Source: Trametes villosa (Eukaryota > Basidiomycota > Agaricomycetes > Polyporales > Polyporaceae). Taken from it: a stretch of DNA of 64,000 nucleotides. Each line of letters opens with the position of its first letter. The first letter of the stretch is position 1. The notes under the pieces are model-generated. The model was given only the letters and a program-made list of their open reading frames with translations. It did not search any database and was not told the DNA's origin. Positions 48,241 to 57,920 of this stretch are shown in pieces. The translations under genes were made by a program, and so were the position numbers. The DNA lies in assembly GCA_002964805.2 (NCBI GenBank), contig PUDQ02000010.1:2356001-2420000 (forward strand), in the 5' to 3' direction.

Positions 48241-48684
48241 ATCACATTTTTGTCCCGCATTTTGTAATGGATCATAATCGGATTATCATGAAGTTGTAAC
48301 CTGTTGTAATGGGTGAAATCATCCCAAACTCGCCATCTATCATAATGCCATTATCACCACGTAGAGCCCTTTACAACTTGCGTAATGATCCCAAGATTCA
48401 CAATCATGCCGACATCTTGTAATCTGAGAGCTCCTTGTAATGAGCGCAACGACAGGGGAATGTTACATTGAGAACGGACCGTTCGAAAGCAAGATCACGC
48501 CATTCACAGATATTAGACGACATCGATAAATTTTATTCATACGCGACAGCCCCGCAGGGAAGGACGGCGATACATGCTTAAGTACAACAACATCAAGGCT
48601 ACCCGTACTGCAGAGACCTCAGGCCCCAGACGAAACCGTGCCAGCAAGATCGTGAGGTACCGCTGCAGCGCAATAGGATAGCCG

Positions 48685-49422
48685 TTACCAGGATACTCCG
48701 CCATTCCAAGGGCAGACCAAAATCGGTCCGAAGCGCCCGTGGATCGGTCGACCAAAGTCAACCCTAGAAATGGGTTTAGGACCTTTTCGAGCGCACGTGC
48801 CGTAAGATTGGTCCCGGCTCGAGCTGCTCGAGCCCGCTCAAGAACTTTGACGACGCTCAATTACCTTTTGAAGACCTTCGTAGCATTATGAAGCCACACT
48901 TTAACGTCTGTGCGCAAGCACGAGTGAAGCAGACCCGAAAATGCCGTGTATTAGCCTCCCGACGCACCAAGTACTTGCTGCACAGGCAAAGAATGCTCGA
49001 AATCGCGGCGGCGCGCCGCCGCGAAGCTCCGAGAATAAAACAGGCAATAAGGAGAGGTATTCTTAACATATATATGGCCTCAGAAATGAAACTCGCGCAT
49101 GCAAACGCCGTGCGCGATGATGCACGTCTCTCGAGGGCCGCAAAATAAGCGCCCATCAGTTAGAGCGCGGCGGCGTGAGCCGCCGCGAAGCTCTCGCAAT
49201 TTGGGGTATATTTCAATCAGATTTTGCCGTATAAAGCGCGTATTTAGTCGCATCTTGTATAGCTACTCGCGCAGTGCTCGCGAGCAGATGTGCCCCGGCG
49301 CGCGTCCTCGCACGTCTGGGACGCGCCTTCGGCGCGCGCGCATCCATCACCCTGGGCACCCAATATGGGCCGCTGCGCGGCCCGCTACGCCCCGAGAGGA
49401 CCCTTGGAATGACCAATTTGCC
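48685..49422. repeat. 738-bp tandem duplication, unit 1
   Basis: The unit begins TTACCAGGATACTCCGCC and is followed directly by a second copy that looks identical throughout by eye. It contains hairpins: GGCTCGAG-CTG-CTCGAGCC (48817-48835), the perfect 20-base palindrome CGCGGCGGCGCGCCGCCGCG (49004-49023), CGCGGCGGC-GTGA-GCCGCCGCG (49166-49187), CTCGCG with CGCGAG near 49266, GCGCC-TTC-GGCGC near 49323 and GGGCCG with CGGCCC near 49366. Open frames of 60-110 codons exist on both strands but encode Arg/Ala-rich sequence generated by the palindromes. Confidence 0.85.
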
Positions 49423-50160
49423 TTACCAGGATACTCCGCCATTCCAAGGGCAGACCAAAATCGGTCCGAAGCGCCCGTGGATCGGTCGACCAAAGTCAAC
49501 CCTAGAAATGGGTTTAGGACCTTTTCGAGCGCACGTGCCGTAAGATTGGTCCCGGCTCGAGCTGCTCGAGCCCGCTCAAGAACTTTGACGACGCTCAATT
49601 ACCTTTTGAAGACCTTCGTAGCATTATGAAGCCACACTTTAACGTCTGTGCGCAAGCACGAGTGAAGCAGACCCGAAAATGCCGTGTATTAGCCTCCCGA
49701 CGCACCAAGTACTTGCTGCACAGGCAAAGAATGCTCGAAATCGCGGCGGCGCGCCGCCGCGAAGCTCCGAGAATAAAACAGGCAATAAGGAGAGGTATTC
49801 TTAACATATATATGGCCTCAGAAATGAAACTCGCGCATGCAAACGCCGTGCGCGATGATGCACGTCTCTCGAGGGCCGCAAAATAAGCGCCCATCAGTTA
49901 GAGCGCGGCGGCGTGAGCCGCCGCGAAGCTCTCGCAATTTGGGGTATATTTCAATCAGATTTTGCCGTATAAAGCGCGTATTTAGTCGCATCTTGTATAG
50001 CTACTCGCGCAGTGCTCGCGAGCAGATGTGCCCCGGCGCGCGTCCTCGCACGTCTGGGACGCGCCTTCGGCGCGCGCGCATCCATCACCCTGGGCACCCA
50101 ATATGGGCCGCTGCGCGGCCCGCTACGCCCCGAGAGGACCCTTGGAATGACCAATTTGCC
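49423..50160. repeat. 738-bp tandem duplication, unit 2
   Basis: Second unit, offset from the first by exactly 738 bases. It is followed by CCTTACCAGCAAGG, so the 7-base word TTACCAG stands at the left end, at the junction and at the right end. This pattern fits duplication by recombination or slippage between short direct repeats. The apparent complete identity indicates a recent event, or an assembly artefact. Confidence 0.85.
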
Positions 50161-50896
50161 CCTTACCAGCAAGGATCAGCACAAAGTACCAGTGGCGTAG
50201 CCCGAGGGACCCCCTAGCGAAGTGTAACCCTAGACAGCCCAGACCAAGCCGTAGGCAGAGTTCTTGAGCCAAGGACAGCAGCCGAAGAAAACCATCCCGG
50301 AAGGTAGCCAGAAGTCGACTTTGATGCAAGTACACCAGCCATAGTGGAGCTCGAGTATACGAGGCGACAGCGAGCCCAGTTCAGCAGCGTCCAGAGTCCA
50401 GAGAGCATGAGACCTGCCGGTAGGCTATCTATGAGGGAAAGAAGAGGACGGGATGGTCAGTGCATGGTATCCATCGTGCAAGGTGAGAGGGAAGGGAAGG
50501 CTGAGTGAGGGAGGCGAGCGCAGGCGCAACACGTCGTGAAGGAGCTCGAGGGAGGGAAAGAAGACGGCATTGATGACTGGCAGTTCTGAGTTGAGGCTGA
50601 GTTTTTCAAACTCCGCTGAAGGACTGTATAGTACCTGCGACGGCCACTTGAAGTGCGATGTAATGATGCGCAATCGAGCGCGCAGGTTGCATAGGGATCG
50701 CAACACGAGCGCAAAGATTGTGCTCACTTGAAATAATAGTGGGAGCCTTGTAAGACGTGGTTACCTCTTCATAAGCCGGTGTAATGATCGCGGCGCCTAT
50801 AGCCATTAACGACATTCTATCGAGCTTACATCGCATTGTAAGCGATTATTAGAACCCAGATTCTTGCCTACCTTACAACTTCCGCGCCGTTTCTGC

Positions 50897-52530
50897 GATT
50901 TGAACCTGCCCTCTCCCGCTGACTCTCCTCAGTGCGCACTCACTCGCTGTCGTATTGCTCTCCACCCCCTGCACCCCGCTCTCGCACTGCCCTTCCCCCT
51001 GCACCTCGCTCTCTCACTCGTCCGCCGCTGGCGGCACTCCAGCCAACCACTCCAGGCTACCAAAGCTTCGCGCTTACGCAGGCTCTCCGTCTTGCAACTC
51101 GGACCTGCGCTCATCTCTGGTTCCGAGTCCCTCAAGACGAGGCTCTCTCCAATTCAGAGCTCCCCTTCGCACTTCCACCGCTGGCGGAGCATGGAACCAT
51201 TACCCCCTTCGTTCTGGATTCCGCATATTGTCGGCCACGAGCAGGTACCCGAGGCATTCATCCGATATCTGCTCGCAGTCACTCACATCCCCCTCAGGCA
51301 TTTATTTATTATATTCGGAGTTCAACGACCACGGCACACTCACTCCGCACCCCGCCGACCCTCCTCCCAGCCATCCACTCAAGGCTACCCGAGCTTCGCG
51401 CTCACTGGCTCCCCGTCTTGCCCCGCGGGTCTTCGCTCCTCTAGGCTCCTGCAAGACGAGGCTCTCCTCAACTCAGAGCTCCAGCCACCGCTTCGACACC
51501 ATCGAGGCCCAACGCCGTTCGCGGCGACCCGAGCTTCTCGCTCACCGGTTATCCGCCTTGCTATTCGGACCAGGCTGCGCTCATCTCCGGCTCCGAGCCC
51601 TGCAAGGCGAGGCTCTCTCCAACTTAGAGCTCCAGCCCCTTCGGCATCGTCGACCTACTTCGGCAACAAGTACTCGACATCCTGCCGATCGTCACTCAGC
51701 CGCTCATTCCGGCTAGTGACCTGAGCCTCCGGCTCCCCGTCCTGGACATAGTTCCATTGGACCTGGCGGCGTTCCGAACCTCAGCTTGTCACTCTGGTTC
51801 TGGTGCCTCCTCAGGCTCTCCGTCTTCAAGTTGCCACCCGGACCTGCGCTCATTTCAGGCTCCCGCAAGACGAGGCTCTTTTCTCCTCAGAGCTCCAGCC
51901 TGCGCCTCAACGCTGTCGACACCTTCGACACCATCGAGGCCTCAGCGCCGTTCTCGGCCCCACCCGAGCTTCGCGCTCACCGGCTCTCCGTCTTGCCTAT
52001 AGGACTTGCGCTCCCTCTGGTTCCGACTCCAGCAAGGCGAGGCTCTCTTCCCCTCAGAGCTCTAGCCCCCTCCGCTCCGACATCGTCGAGGCAAACGCAA
52101 CGCCGTTCGCTGCCGCTACTGGATCCCTCTCGACACTCTGTCGGCACTCCCGTCGAGATCCTCCCCCAGTATGCTGCAGCGTTCTTGATTCCCCTCCCCT
52201 TCCTCCATCCCGCAGACACCCTTCTCGAATCTCCCTTCAGGGCCGCCGACGCCCACCATCCGCCTACCCTCTCCTTGTATCATCATCTTCCATAATGTAT
52301 CCTCTCATTTATACCCTGCACTATTACGTGTACTTCTACCTGTACTATAGCCTGTACCACCACCTGTACTATTACCTGTACTATAGCCTGTACTTTTAGT
52401 GTATTATTATCTGTATCATAGTTTCTTCACTCTCAACCGAGCAGTGCAGCACCGGGTGCAACAGGCTCTCTAGTCCTCTTCTACTCAGAGATGTAGCCAC
52501 CTCAGCACTTAGCTTCAGCTTTTGCGAGGC
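50897..52530 (+). repeat. dispersed 1.8 kb repeat, copy C body
   Basis: It resumes with TTTGAACCTGCCCTCTCCC, continues through GTGCGCACTCACTCGCTGTC and the repeated CTCCGTCTT / CAAGACGAGGCTCT modules, and ends in a TGTACTATAGCC tail at about 52315-52420. With the front block at 48045-48240 it makes a copy of about 1.83 kb, the same size as the uninterrupted copies. Confidence 0.78.
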
Positions 52531-52943
52531 TCAAACGCCATTCACTATTGCTGCTACACCTCTCTTGACACTTGGTCGGCCCCATCCCCGTCGTCTTGTG
52601 TACTTCGCGAATTGTGCGCGGGGCACACTCGTACGCTCCGAGCGCCATGAGCAGCATAGTGCACGGTCTATTGAGACGCGCGTAACTCGGAGAAGAGCAG
52701 CTCGGACCGACAAAAGGACTTGCAAGACGAGAGCTCGGTCCGGGAGCAGAGAACAGACGCGTCGCGACGCGCGTGAAATGAGGCGCGTATCACGTGCGTG
52801 GATGTCGTCACTGCCTCCGAGGGACCGCAGCAGGTGTGGCGGAGCCTCGAGTGGCCCGATCGCTGCACCCATCCTTTCAAGCTCTCTCTCGCACGCTCAC
52901 CCTACTTAGCACTAGTCTTCTCCTCACCCGCGCTCGACGCACG
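52531..52943. promoter_or_regulatory. upstream region of the Gln-rich gene
   Basis: This lies between the end of repeat copy C and the start codon at 52944 and must hold the core promoter of the Gln-rich gene. The CT-rich stretch at about 52870-52930 lies just before the start. No separate gene was seen. Confidence 0.45.
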
Positions 52944-54127
52944 ATGTACTCCTCGCGGCCGACGTACAGCTCCCCACCCCCGGAGCTGTCGAACAACCCG
53001 TTCATCGACCACTCCTCCAACGCGCTCGCCCGCTTCCCCGACATCTCCCAGTCCGACGACCTCGCCGGCCCCACCCAGTTCACCTCCTGGCTCAACCGCC
53101 CCCAGACCTCCGCCATCAACACAAATCAGACGGGCTACTTCCCGCAGGGCGCGGCCTCGCCCTCTGGCTACGGTGGCGGCGGCTACCAGGCGCAGCCACA
53201 GCAGACGGGATGGGGCGGCTCCGGCTTCGCTCAGCCGCAGCAACAGCAACAACAACAGTACGGCCAGATGATGTCGCCCGGGCCCGCGCAGCCGCAGATG
53301 TCGTCGGGACAGTTCCAGCCGTCGAGCTCGTTCGGCCAACAGCTCGCCGGACAGGTGAACGCTGCTTACGGTGTGGCACCACAGCAACAGCAACAGCAGC
53401 AGTACTCCGGATACCCCGCCTCACCACAGTACGGCCAGGGATACCAACAGGGATACCCCGCCCAGCAGCAACAACAACAGCCGCAACAACAGCAGTATAT
53501 GGCCGAGTTCGACCCGTACTCGCAAAGCCAGGGCATGCAGGCGCGGACACCCAGCGCGGCCGCAGGCACAGGCGGGCAGAGCGGGGGGCGCCAGCACCCG
53601 CGCGAGTTCGTGCAATCGCACAAGGCCGAGCTCGAGGCCTGGGACTCGTACACATGGAAACAGGTGCGCCGCTTCCGGACTTTGTACGTGTGCGTGCGGC
53701 GGGCGTTTCTCATCCGCATCCGCGCGCGCGGTTGACAGGCACAGAACTCGTTCGAGGACCTGAAGGGCGCGTGGGAAGCGCGCAAGACGGAGATCGAGGC
53801 GCGCCTGCGCGCGATGGGCGGCGCGGGCCTGTTCGGCGGCGGGAACATGTACGGCGGCGGGCCCGCGCAGCAGTACGCGCAACTCGAGGGTATGGCGAAG
53901 GAGGCGGGGCTGCATGTCGGTGAGTACCGCGATACTGCTGCGCGTGTGATCGTGAGGCGGGGACTGACGACGTATTGGCAGATACGGTCGCGGCGGGCGC
54001 GTTCCAGATGCAGGAGGTGTTCACCGGCTACCGCCAGTCGGGCGACATCGCGTCGAAGCGCAGGGTGCGCGAGGCGATCAACGCCGCGCTGAGCAGCCTG
54101 CCCGACTGGCCGCAACCGCTTTACTAG
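52944..54127 (+). CDS. Gln-rich basidiomycete protein of unknown function
   Basis: I recognise no named family. It starts MYSSRPTYSSPPPELSNNPF with SSNALARFPDISQSDDL, then long runs rich in Gln, Gly, Tyr and Pro (several poly-Q tracts of 5-8), a prion-like composition. The C-terminal part is a folded-looking helical module: HPREFVQSHKAELEAWDSYT, WKQ joined over an intron to AQNSFEDLKGAWEARKTEIE. After a Gly-rich turn and a second intron come FQMQEVFTGYRQSGDIASKR and INAALSSLPDWPQPLY, then stop at 54125-54127. It is about 360 residues, with no signal peptide or membrane helix. The gene lies between the 3' tails of repeat copies C and D, which face each other. Poly-Q length may vary between strains. 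Confidence 0.72.
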
Positions 54128-54499
54128 GCCCCCCTCTGCGTACGACACGGTCTCCTTCAGGCTTTTTTGGTGGCAATCTCTCAGGATCTATGTCGTTGGA
54201 CGGAGTCCTCAATTCTGGGCCGGGCTCGTACATCGTCGGCCCCGCGTGTACAAGGATGTAATTTATGTATGTTGTATTGCTCGTATATCAGGACTGCTCA
54301 TCGCGCTCCCTCTATGCGTACTCTACGCGTGTGGCCTAGTGTTATGGCGAGTACCGACGTGCACAGCCCAGTTCGGCTTCGCGGCCCAATCCTCAATGTA
54401 TGCGCGAGTCAGGCTCCCCTGGCGATGGATGCGTGACGGCCCGCACGCCATCGTAGAACGCCGCAGCACGCCATCAGGAAAGAGTGAGTACCAATACCA
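54128..54499. other. 3' flank of the Gln-rich gene
   Basis: No gene seen. The ATG-rich, AT-leaning start is typical of a 3' untranslated region, and repeat copy D begins after it. Confidence 0.45.
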
Positions 54500-56408
54500 C
54501 ACCCAAGCGACAAACAGCGGTGGCCAGTCGATACTGACCCGAGTGTCCCTACTTTCGAATAGCGAGCCTGCGTCGCCCAGTGATGCACTGCTCGCGGTTG
54601 AGAGTGAAGAAACTATGATACAGGCTATAGTACAGGTTATGTTACAGGCTATAGTACACGCTATGGTACAGGTGGTAGTACAGGTATGGTACACGTAATA
54701 GTACAGGGTATATATGAGACGATACATGAGGGTAGAAGATGATACAAGGAGAGGGTAAGGCGGATGGTGGGCGTCGGCGGCCCGGAAGGGAGAGTCGAGA
54801 AGGGGTGTCTGCGGGATGGAGGAAGAGGAGGAGGGTTCAAGAACGCTGCAGCGTACTGGGGGAGGATCTCGACGGAGGTGCCGACGGAGTGTCGAGAGGG
54901 GTCCATTAGCGGCAGCGAACGACGTTGCGTTTGCCTCGATAATGTCGGAGCGGAGGAGGCTAGAGCTCTGAGTTGGAGAGAGCCTCGTCTTGCAGGAGCC
55001 TGAATGAGCGCAGGTCCGAGGGGCAAGACGGGGAGCCTGAGGGGGGGGCTGGAGCTCTGAGTAGGACAGAGCCTCGCCTTGCAGGACTCGGGGCCAGGGA
55101 TGGGCGCCGGTCCGAGGAGCAAGACGGAGAGCCGGTGAGCGCGAGGCTCGGGGCGCCGAGAACAGCAAGGCCTCGATAAAGTCGACGGTGTCGACAATAT
55201 CGGAGCGGGGGAGGCTAGAGCTCTGAGGGGAAGAGAGCCTCGTCTTGCAGGAGCCTGAAAAGAGCGCAGGTCCGGGTGGCAACTTGAAGACGGAGAGCCT
55301 GAGGAGGCACCAGAACCAGAGTGACAAGCTGAGGTTCCGAGTGCCGCCAGGTCCAGTGGAACTGTGTCCAGGACGGGGAGCGAAAAGCTCCGGTCACTAG
55401 CCGGGGTGAGCGGCCGAGTGAGGATCGGGGAGATGTCGAGTACTCGTTGCCGAAGTGCGTTGACGATGCCGAAGGGAAGGCTGTAGCTCTGAGTGGAAGA
55501 GAGCCTCGCCTTGCAGGGCTCGGAGCCAGAGATGAGCGCAGGTCCGATGAGCAAGACGGAGAGCCGACGAGCGCAAGGCTCGGGTAGCCGTGAACGGCGA
55601 GGCCTCGATGATGTCGACGTTGTCGACAGTATCGAAGCGGTGGCTGGAGCTCTGATTTGAGGAGAGCCTCGTCTTGCAGGAGCCTAGAGGAGCGCAGGTC
55701 CTATAGGCAAGACGGAGAGCCGGTGAGCGCGGAGCGCAGGTAGCCTTGAGCGGGTGGCTGGGTTGGCGGGGTGTGGAGTGAGGTGGCCGTGGTTGTTTGA
55801 CTCCGAGTATAATAAATAAATGCCTGAGGGAGGTGTGAGCGACTGCGAGCAGATATTGGATGAAAGTCTCGGTTACCTGCTCGTGGCCGACAATATGCGG
55901 AATCCAAACACGAAGAAATGGTTCCATGCTCCGCCAGCGGTGGAAGTGCGAAGGGGAGCTCTGAGTGGGAGAGAGCCTCGCCTTGCATGACTCGGAGCCA
56001 GAGGGAGCGCAGGTCCAAGTCGCAAGACGGAGAGCCAGCGCGGGCGCGAAGCTCTGGTAGCCTGGAGTGGGTGGCTAGAGTGCCGCCAGCGGTTTAAGAG
56101 TGCGAGAGCGAGGTGCAGGGGGAAGAGCAGCGCGAGAGCGGGGTGCAGGGGGTGGAGAGCAATACGACAGCGAGTGAGTGTGCACTAGGGAGAGTCAGCG
56201 GGAGAGGCCAGGTTGATATACAGCGGCGGACGAGGCTGACTGGAACGCGATCGGGCAGAAGTCTGTCTTCTCGGAAACAACTCACGTGCGAAGGCGGCCG
56301 CTCATTTGTCGCTGTATGTCTCTCTTCACCCTACTTCACACCACATGAAATGGCCAGCGGCTGCAGTCCGATCGGTAGCCTCGTGACGTTGTTCTGCCAG
56401 CCTCCTGC
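54500..56408 (-). repeat. dispersed 1.8 kb repeat, copy D
   Basis: Minus-strand copy. The front block is at about 56190-56408, with GTATATCAACCTGGCC as its TATA word. The body carries CAAGACGAGGCTCTCTTCC modules and the tail (54610-54715) TGTACTATAGCC / TGTACCATAG units. The end matches copy B well beyond the tail (CCGCTGTTTGTCGCTTG in D, CTGGTGTTTGTCGCTTGCA in B). The 334-codon sense frame at 54323-55327 is not preserved in other copies. Confidence 0.8.
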
Positions 56409-56459
56409 TCGCTGTTCGGCGGCGACGGGCCTCTTTGATTGCCTCGTATAGGAACGTTC

Positions 56460-57450
56460 GTCCAGCGGGTGGGGAATACCGGTCTGCTAATGTCAACTGC
56501 CTTGGCGGACTGTCGCCCGTACGTGCCGTCCGTGCCAACGCTCACGGCATGCCGACATAGTAGATGCGCGATGGGCAACCTCCGTGAGTGCCCCAAGAGG
56601 GGCGCCTCCCCAAGTATTCCCCGTCTATCGGGACCTGCGGTATCCCATCGCCCTCAAGCTGGCGTAGGTAACTCCAGTCATCCACGTTCTCGGCCTAAAG
56701 ACGAAGCTTCGAACAGCGGTCAGCCAGACAAGCATGTTCCAGACTCCGGCTGGGGCTGACCTTCCATGTCCAGAATGTCCAGCTGTACGGCCTCCCCGAT
56801 CGCAGCCTGGGACTCACAATACCAGTCGCAACGTGACGTTCGTCAGACCCACCCCCACTCACCTTTGCAGAGTCAGCGACCCAGCCAGTACATACTGTAC
56901 GCGCAGACCGCCAGAAGCTGCGCGGATGCGGAGGAACAATCCGTGGTCGACGCCGAAGGAGGCCATGTCGCTCGTGTGCCCGTCCGCCGAGCAGTCCCCG
57001 AATGCATGGGCTGTGATGGCTCGATTGCTATGTGCCATACGTTGGCGTGCGCCAATGCTGCGGTTAACGTTGTTGTGCGCTCGCCGTCAGCAATGTAGAT
57101 GTTCTGGTTGTCGTATACGTAGGGCTGAATTTGCTCGAGTGCTCAAAATCCTGCGCGCAATAAACACAGGCGGTCAATGACGTGCTGCATGCTGCATGAG
57201 GGATGAAAGTACGAGCGGCGGAACGTACCGTGGCGATGTCTCCATTATGCGAGGTCCCATCCGTCGTGAGCTGCTTTAGTTGAGCATTTGCTACTCGCGT
57301 CGTCTATCACTAAGCAAAAGTATCAGGAAGCCTCTGTCTCTACGGCTGCTGTGGCACGCTAACGGACTAGGATAGATGAAAACTCTGCAGCTGAGGCGTT
57401 GCGCTCGCCCAGAGTGTTACCGTGAAAGGAGCCCAAAGGCATCAGGAGAC
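56460..57450 (-). pseudogene. GH5 exo-1,3-glucanase remnant next to copy D
   Basis: A longer decayed GH5 copy. Read on the minus strand it keeps the gene's exon order: a piece like GCGCAACGCCTCAGCTGCAG (intact GCGCCATCCGCCCAAGGAG), the intron word CTTCCTGATACTTTTGCT, an exon with CAGCTCACGACGG, then LEQIQPYVYDNQNIYIADGE (intact [18 protein letters not shown]). TTCGGGGACTGC, HTSDMASFG for YSGDMASFS, the next intron, TGCGATCGGGGAGGCC and TGGATACCGCAGG-like ATACCGCAGGTCCCGA follow. Frame breaks and loss of the GEW nucleophile context (now GER) mark it as dead. The upstream limit is uncertain. Repeat copy D follows in the same orientation. Confidence 0.78.
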
Positions 57451-57920
57451 GACCTACTAAGCCGATCTATGCCACTGTAGCTTGGCCCTACAATACGAGC
57501 TTAGCAGCCGTACTTACTAAACTTATGTGGGATCAATACGATCGCTTGTCACCTTTATGTAAAGACGCCCTCAACTGAGCGGGCGCTTTCTCTTGCACCT
57601 CTCCTTCAACGCGACGTCCTCGACGCTGCTCACATCAAGCGGGCTCTTTGGCCACTGGAGGGCTCCCTGTAAAACGTACCGGATAGCGGTGAGACTGGGA
57701 AGAACACTCCGCTCGAACGTCGCTCTGCAATCATGCTCAATACTACCACGCAGGGAAGAATATTAATGCCTTTGTACTGCCTAGTACTCGATCGAGCTCT
57801 CAACGTTCACCGACTGTCACTCCGCGTCGCCTCATCGCGGACAACTAGTGACCTCTACTCTCCGGGCGAACATTTCTGCGTGAGGCGGTCGAGGACTGGG
57901 CCTGGCGACGCAAGCGACGG
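57451..57920. other. spacer between GH5 remnant and copy E
   Basis: No gene recognised. It may contain a further decayed part of the GH5 remnant that I could not align by eye. Confidence 0.35.

Larger units (their letters stand above)
48241..50896. mobile_element. 2.66 kb insertion inside repeat copy C
   Basis: The front block of the 1.8 kb repeat ends at 48240 and its body resumes at about 50897, so the segment between is an insertion. The left edge reads TATATCAAC and the right edge GATTTGAAC, 6 of 9 bases alike at equivalent positions, which may be a decayed 9-base target duplication. Both ends are AT-rich and carry repeated TTGTAA(T/G) words: 48263, 48294, 48304, 48382, 48417 and 48434 on the left; about 50747, 50779, 50834 and the complement at 50873 on the right. 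I saw no clear terminal inverted repeat and no transposase frame, so a non-autonomous DNA element is only a suggestion. The middle holds the 738-bp tandem duplication. Confidence 0.6.

Noticed and set aside
48857..49156. 99-codon frame repeated in both 738-bp units as a duplicated gene
   Set aside because: Identity between units reflects the DNA duplication, not selection; the Arg/Ala-rich stretches come from the palindromes.
54323..55327. 334-codon minus-strand frame as a gene
   Set aside because: It starts inside repeat copy D and runs past its 3' end into unique flank; the frame is not preserved in other copies.
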